Below, in pieces: positions 60,255 to 64,000 of a stretch of DNA of 64,000 bases. The notes under the pieces are model-generated. The model did no database searches. It saw only the letters and a program-made list of their open reading frames with translations, and was not told the DNA's origin. The translations under genes and the position numbers were made by a program. The DNA lies in assembly GCA_965370555.1 (NCBI GenBank), contig CBDUVB010000003.1:1-64000 (forward strand), in the 5' to 3' direction. The first letter of the stretch is position 1; every line of letters starts with the position of its first letter. The DNA is from JAJOKK01 sp965370555 (GTDB taxonomy: Bacteria > Bipolaricaulota > Bipolaricaulia > UBA7950 > UBA9294).

Positions 60255-61064
60255 ATGAAAGTTCGTACGTTAATCGGATTATTGGTGCTGGTAGTTTGTG
60301 TATTTAGTGTGGTCTCGGCTTTAGCAGATGAGGTAAAGGTCAAGGACGGCAGGGTATTTAGTGGGGTTATAAAATCAGGGATCCCTGAATTGATCAGCAT
60401 TGATGTTGAGAGTGTGATTTCTACTGTCAAGAGGACCGCGATAAGAGAGATAAGCTATGAATCCAGGGATGTAGATGTCATAAAGACGGTAAGGGGTGAC
60501 ATCTTCACAGGCTCAATAACCACTACAATGCCTGACCACATTATTATTCAGACAGATTTAGGGATAGTAACCATTAATAACGCGGATATAGCGAGGGTAA
60601 CGTTTGAATCTTTTGTGAGTGTGGGCGGCGAGGAAAGTCCATGGGATTATATTGGCCTAGAGGGATTGGTGGGAACATTGGGAGCGGCAGGAGGCGGTCT
60701 TATCGTTGGCGGTGGTGCACTCATTATGTGCGAGCTAATTACACAAGCAGATCTTTCATGCCTTGCCATTGGAGCTATAGGATATATAGTCGGAAACCTG
60801 GCTGTTCCCATCATGGCTGTTAATGCGGTGGGTAAAGCACATGATGTTAGGGGTAACTTGGGACTTGCCTTTGTAATGGAGGTAGGAGGTGGGGTTTTCG
60901 GTTTCCTTCTTGATGCAGTCCTTGGCACACCCCTTATATTTACCGTTCTTGGAACCGGTTATGGAGCTGCCACGGGGTACAATATAGGGGCAGAGATAGT
61001 GACACAGCCAACGGCTATTAAACAAGGAGAGATCCAATTTGTAAGCGTGGGTATGCAGTTCTAA
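60255..61064 (+). CDS. Exported/membrane protein of unknown function, paralog 1
   Basis: 269 residues. Seen: signal peptide (LIGLLVLVVCVFSVVSALA), two small beta repeats of the type VKDGRVFSGVIKSGIPELIS and VRGDIFTGSITTTMPDHIII (about 25-75 and 76-120), then a glycine-rich membrane region with GTLGAAGGGLIVGGGALI and GTGYGAATGYNIGAEI, like glycine-zipper helices. The family is not recognised. AAAGGAGGGCTA precedes ATG 60255. The next gene is its tandem duplicate. Confidence 0.7.
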   Translation: MKVRTLIGLLVLVVCVFSVVSALADEVKVKDGRVFSGVIKSGIPELISIDVESVISTVKRTAIREISYESRDVDVIKTVRGDIFTGSITTTMPDHIIIQTDLGIVTINNADIARVTFESFVSVGGEESPWDYIGLEGLVGTLGAAGGGLIVGGGALIMCELITQADLSCLAIGAIGYIVGNLAVPIMAVNAVGKAHDVRGNLGLAFVMEVGGGVFGFLLDAVLGTPLIFTVLGTGYGAATGYNIGAEIVTQPTAIKQGEIQFVSVGMQF

Positions 61065-61156
61065 AGGAAGGAGCATAGTTATAAAAAAGGTATTTTAACG
61101 GTACCGATCTCCATTTTACGCGACCACTTGCAGTGAAAGGAACAAAAGGAGGGCTA

Positions 61157-61963
61157 ATGAAAGCACGTGCCTTAATCGGATTGTTGGTGCTGGTGGTTTG
61201 TGTATTTAGTGTGGTCTCGGCTTTAGCAGATGAGGTAGAGGTTAAGGACGGCAGGGTATTTAGCGGGGTTATAACTTCAGGCATCCCTGAGCTTCTCAAT
61301 ATCGACGTTAATGGGGTGATTTCCACAATCAGGAGGACCTCAATAAGAGAGATAAGATACGAATCCGGAAACGCGGGTACTATAGAGACAGTAAAAGGAG
61401 ACGTTCTGAAGGGATCACTAACCACTGAGATGCCCGCCCACACCGTAATTAAAACGGATGTGGGGGCAGTAACCATCAATATCACGGGTATAACAAGGAT
61501 AACGTTTGAATCTTCTGTGAGTGTGGGCACCGAAAATCCATGGGATTATATTGGGTTAGAAGGCTTGGTAGGAACATTGGGGGTCGTAGTGGGTGGCCTT
61601 GTCGTTGGCGGTGGGGGATTTAGCATCTGTGCGCTAATTGCAGATGATCCTCTTTCCTGCCTTGTCATTGGGGGTATAGGATATATAGTTGGAAGCCTGG
61701 TTGTTCCCATCATTGCAGTCGATGCAGTCGGTAAAGCTCATGATGTTAGGGGTAATTTGGGACTTGCCTTTCTAATGGAAGTAGGAGGTGGAGTTTTCGG
61801 TTTGCTGCTTGATTCAGCCTTTGGTACCCCCCTGCGTTTTACCATTCTTGGAACAGGTTTTGGCGCTGCCACGGGGTACAATATAGGGGCAGAGATAGTA
61901 ACACAGCCAATGGCTACCAAACAAGGAGAGATCCAACTTGTAAGCATGGGTATACAGTTCTAA
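61157..61963 (+). CDS. Exported/membrane protein of unknown function, paralog 2
   Basis: 268 residues, roughly 75% identical by eye to paralog 1 with the same layout: signal peptide, two beta repeats (VKDGRVFSGVITSGIPELLN, VKGDVLKGSLTTEMPAHTVI), glycine-rich helices and the end GEIQLVSMGIQF. Most differences are in the beta repeats and the loop FSICALIADDPLSC, while the signal peptide and C-terminus are nearly unchanged. ATG 61157 has the same GGAGGGCTA site as paralog 1. Confidence 0.7.
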   Translation: MKARALIGLLVLVVCVFSVVSALADEVEVKDGRVFSGVITSGIPELLNIDVNGVISTIRRTSIREIRYESGNAGTIETVKGDVLKGSLTTEMPAHTVIKTDVGAVTINITGITRITFESSVSVGTENPWDYIGLEGLVGTLGVVVGGLVVGGGGFSICALIADDPLSCLVIGGIGYIVGSLVVPIIAVDAVGKAHDVRGNLGLAFLMEVGGGVFGLLLDSAFGTPLRFTILGTGFGAATGYNIGAEIVTQPMATKQGEIQLVSMGIQF

Positions 61964-62065
61964 AAGAGACAGAATAGTTATAAAAAAGGTATTTTAGCGG
62001 TATCGATCTCCATTTTACGAGACCCGCGAAGAATGCCTTGCCTTATGGATGGGGGTCTTCACTCG

Positions 62066-62449
62066 TTAGAAACTGTACGAGAGGGTCAACCCATCCTTGG
62101 TCATTCCCAGCGAGAATCCCGTGTCCTTGGCGACGTTGTAGGCATCCAAGCCGCTGTAGACCGCCCAGGCAAAGTGGGCGAGGCCAATGATGGGATTGTA
62201 CCTATAGCCGTAATAGTGCCCGGGGAGCAATGGTGCGAGGTACAAGCCACCGATGTTGATGGCAATGATGACTCCAAAGTGAATAATCGCCTTATCTACC
62301 TCGTCGTTGAGGAACTGTCCAAATCCAGGAACACAGAGCGACGCAATTCCGGGAATCCACGCATCGTTCGACTGTTGAGCTCCCACACTCATTGCGATTC
62401 CAGCGAGCAGCCCCACTAGAACAATACATACCACCAGTGTCTTCTTCAT
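62066..62449 (-). CDS. Small membrane or exported protein of unknown function
   Basis: 127 residues: signal peptide (VVCIVLVGLLAGIAMSVGAQ), then IPGIASLCVPGFGQFLNDEV, two hydrophobic helices and an end GMTKDGLTLSYSF. The P-G-x-GQ-xLN motif resembles small membrane proteins of the DUF5683/TM2-like type, but I cannot assign it. AAGGAGCG precedes ATG 62449. Confidence 0.65.
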   Translation of the reverse strand: MKKTLVVCIVLVGLLAGIAMSVGAQQSNDAWIPGIASLCVPGFGQFLNDEVDKAIIHFGVIIAINIGGLYLAPLLPGHYYGYRYNPIIGLAHFAWAVYSGLDAYNVAKDTGFSLGMTKDGLTLSYSF

Positions 62450-62545
62450 CTTTGTTATCGCTCCTTTTTATGATCTTTACGAGAACCACGTGTTACGTTT
62501 AGCTAACAGAAGCGGTATTGTTTTCTGGTCCCTCCTTTTCTAGGC

Positions 62546-63307
62546 CTAATCGCTTTCGCCTATTTTCGTCAGGATTTCGTCGGGAATATCGAAGTTCGCG
62601 AATACTTCCTGTACATCCTCGTTGTCGTCGAGGGCATCGATTAACTTGAGGACCTTCTCCGCGGCACGCCCTTCTACCTTGACGGTGTTCTTGGGGAGCA
62701 TCGTAGCCTCAGCACTGCTAGGGGTGATTCCCAGGTTGCGTATTCCTTCGCTCAAGGAGGGTAGGTCGGTCGGGGCACAGTAGATTTCGATTACCTCTCC
62801 TTGATCGTCTAATTCCTGTGCGCCGAGCTCGATCAACGACATTAACACCTCATCCCGGTCCATTCCCTCGGGGATCTCTTCGATCGTGATCACCCCACGG
62901 CGATCGAACAACCAGGCGACGCTCCCTGCGGCGGCTAGGCTCCCCCCGTGCTTGCTGAAGGTGTGGCGAATAGAGGCCGCGGCCCGGTTGCGGTTGTCGG
63001 TTACCACGCGCAACAAGACAGCCACTCCGTCTGTGGCGTACCCCTCGTAGGTGATCTCCTCGTAGGAGACCCCCTCAAGCTCGCCGGTGGCGCGCTTGAT
63101 CGCTCGCTCGATGTTATCCTTGGGAAGGTTTGCCGCCTTTGCCCGTTCGAGCGCCTGTGCCAACCCGGGGTTATTCGCCGGGTCGGGGTCGCCGTTCCTT
63201 GCCTGAAGAGTGATCTCTTTGATCACCTTGGCAAACAGACTGGATCGCTTCTTGTCCTGCCGTTCCTTTCGATACTTGACATTAGCCCATTTGGAATGTC
63301 CTGACAT
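62546..63307 (-). CDS. YebC/PmpR family protein
   Basis: Family long annotated as transcriptional regulators; some members (YebC/TACO1 type) help ribosomes pass proline stretches. Seen: SGHSKWANVKYRKERQDKKR, LARAIKEI-like KVIKEITLQAR, the PKDNIERAIKRATGE helix, YEGYATDGVAVLLRVVTDNR, and FSKHGGSLAAAGSVAWLFDR. 253 residues. GGGGGAGA precedes ATG 63307. The subtilase 3 kb away has a ten-proline run, which is a plausible but unproven client. Confidence 0.94.
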   Translation of the reverse strand: MSGHSKWANVKYRKERQDKKRSSLFAKVIKEITLQARNGDPDPANNPGLAQALERAKAANLPKDNIERAIKRATGELEGVSYEEITYEGYATDGVAVLLRVVTDNRNRAAASIRHTFSKHGGSLAAAGSVAWLFDRRGVITIEEIPEGMDRDEVLMSLIELGAQELDDQGEVIEIYCAPTDLPSLSEGIRNLGITPSSAEATMLPKNTVKVEGRAAEKVLKLIDALDDNEDVQEVFANFDIPDEILTKIGESD

Positions 63308-63432
63308 CCGTTCTCCCCCATTTCTTGCCGGTTATCTCCCTCATCATAGCACTTTGCCGCTGTCCGATGCAAGCACAATGGCGCTAGATTGTGGTATTTG
63401 TTTTGCCGCTGAGAAATCGGGAGATTCAGATG

Positions 63433-63470
63433 TTAAATCACTCAATCACTCACTCGCTCAATCAATCACT
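63433..63470. repeat. CAATCACT-type tandem repeat
   Basis: Degenerate 8-bp units (AAATCACT, CAATCACT, CACTCGCT, CAATCAAT, CACT), related to 37722-37757. It lies in the 180-bp gap between the YebC gene and the radical SAM gene, where no gene is seen. Confidence 0.55.
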
Positions 63471-63489
63471 TTGCTTACTAACAATCTGC

Positions 63490-64000
63490 TCAGGAGGATT
63501 GAAAGGGGTGACGGCGAGAGAAATCGGGGAGGTATGTCGTGGGGCTCTCCATCTCCTGCATCCAGCCACGATGGAGCCCGAGTCGATCCATTTCGGCGAG
63601 AACCTCCTCGTATTCCTCTGGGCGTAGAGGACGACCGAGTTCGGGGTGCGATGCGACCTGTAGGGTGGGGTGATACTGGGACATGAGTGAGACGTGAACC
63701 CCGGGAGAGAGTTCCTCGGCGACGAATTGCAGACACTGTTTGCTGTTCTCGACCTGGCCCGGGAGGACGAGGTGGCGGACGATTAGCCCCGAGCGGATCA
63801 ACCCGTCTTGAGCGAGGACAATCTCCGCTCCTTTTTGGCGGAACATCTCCATGAGGGCGTCTGCCGCTACTCTTGGGTATTCGGGGGTGTCGGAGTAGGA
63901 CCCGGCGAGGTTTCCATCCATGTACTTGAGGTCGGGAAGATAGACATCGATCACCCCTTCGAGCGAGGCGAGCATCTTTACCCTGTCGTACGCATTGGTG
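63490..64000 (-). CDS. PflX-like radical SAM protein, C-terminal part
   Basis: The gene runs off the right edge, so only the last 170 residues are present and the CxxxCxxC cluster motif is outside. Seen: VIDVYLPDLKYMDGNLAGSY, a LMEMFRQKG helix, RSGLIVRHLVLPGQVENSKQ, VHVSLMSQYHPT and GRPLRPEEYEEVLAEM, which match COG1313 (PflX, related to pyruvate formate-lyase activases). The frame stays open to base 64000; the ATG at 63975 is internal. Function of the family is not settled. Confidence 0.8.
   Translation of the reverse strand, partial: TNAYDRVKMLASLEGVIDVYLPDLKYMDGNLAGSYSDTPEYPRVAADALMEMFRQKGAEIVLAQDGLIRSGLIVRHLVLPGQVENSKQCLQFVAEELSPGVHVSLMSQYHPTLQVASHPELGRPLRPEEYEEVLAEMDRLGLHRGWMQEMESPTTYLPDFSRRHPFQSS

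Larger units (their letters stand above)
60178..62024. repeat. Tandem duplication, unit about 900 bp
   Basis: Two genes and their flanks repeat with an offset of 900-902 bp. The spacer with TTATAAAAAAGGTATTTTA and GATCTCCATTTTACG occurs at 61079-61124 and 61979-62024, and a diverged version at 60178-60222. The segment AAAGGAACAAAAGGAGGGCT precedes both start codons. Confidence 0.85.

Overview
This window is a bacterial chromosome segment of moderately high GC. It combines a conserved translation and transcription core (about 6.0-33.9 kb) with accessory regions on both sides. GTG and TTG starts with clear Shine-Dalgarno (SD) sequences are common, and several promoters fit the SigA -35/-10 pattern. 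Lipobox signal peptides, and secreted beta-rich proteins that end in an aromatic residue, suggest a diderm cell envelope. A two-gene operon for di-myo-inositol-phosphate (inositol-3-phosphate synthase plus the bifunctional IPCT/DIPPS enzyme) is a marker of thermophiles. I infer an uncultivated thermophilic anaerobe of a deep bacterial lineage, something like Bipolaricaulota/Acetothermia. The sequence alone does not prove this.

Region by region. 0-6.0 kb is accessory: a DUF4143-type ATPase with a damaged Walker A motif, a 990-residue HD + Hsp90-like (GHKL) ATPase, a parvulin isomerase, a structured repeat and gene debris. 6.0-11.2 kb holds tRNA CCA-adding enzyme, a HerA-like ATPase, hibernation factor HPF, a PP-loop tRNA-thiolation-like enzyme and an FmdB-type zinc ribbon. 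11.4-33.9 kb is one giant cluster: rpoC, rpsL-rpsG-fusA, the S10 and spc operons, secY-adk-map-infA-rpmJ and rpsM-rpsK-rpsD-rpoA-rplQ, closed by a good intrinsic terminator. rpoB is not next to rpoC, tuf is missing after fusA, and rpmD (L30) is missing between rpsE and rplO. A hairpin-rich repeat sits between rpsG and fusA.

34-43.5 kb holds a threonine dehydrogenase, a WecA/MraY-type sugar-phosphate transferase, a large secreted protein, a TrmY-like tRNA methyltransferase fused to a DUF2007-like domain, and a candidate redox system: OmpR regulator, histidine kinase split by a frameshift, a small secreted DGSGYG-repeat protein, a lipoprotein-like protein and a NapH-like polyferredoxin. A PKD lipoprotein follows on the other strand. 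44-55 kb contains a Lon-family protease, a phospholipase D family protein, the di-myo-inositol-phosphate operon, a membrane zinc-ribbon protein with NfeD, a HAD phosphatase and RecQ.

55-64 kb becomes more AT-rich and accessory: an envelope-like protein translationally coupled to a 5'-nucleotidase-like phosphoesterase, a decayed gene, a lipoprotein subtilase, a tandem duplication of an unknown membrane protein, a small secreted protein, a YebC-family protein and the end of a PflX-like radical SAM enzyme that runs off the window.

Two dispersed non-coding repeat families (one at 5.4 and 17.2 kb, one at 33.9 and 43.8 kb) link the regions. Two promoters lie so close to their start codons that the transcripts should be leaderless. 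The best candidates for something new are the DGSGYG/polyferredoxin/two-component cluster, the bacterial TrmY fusion, and the HD-GHKL protein.
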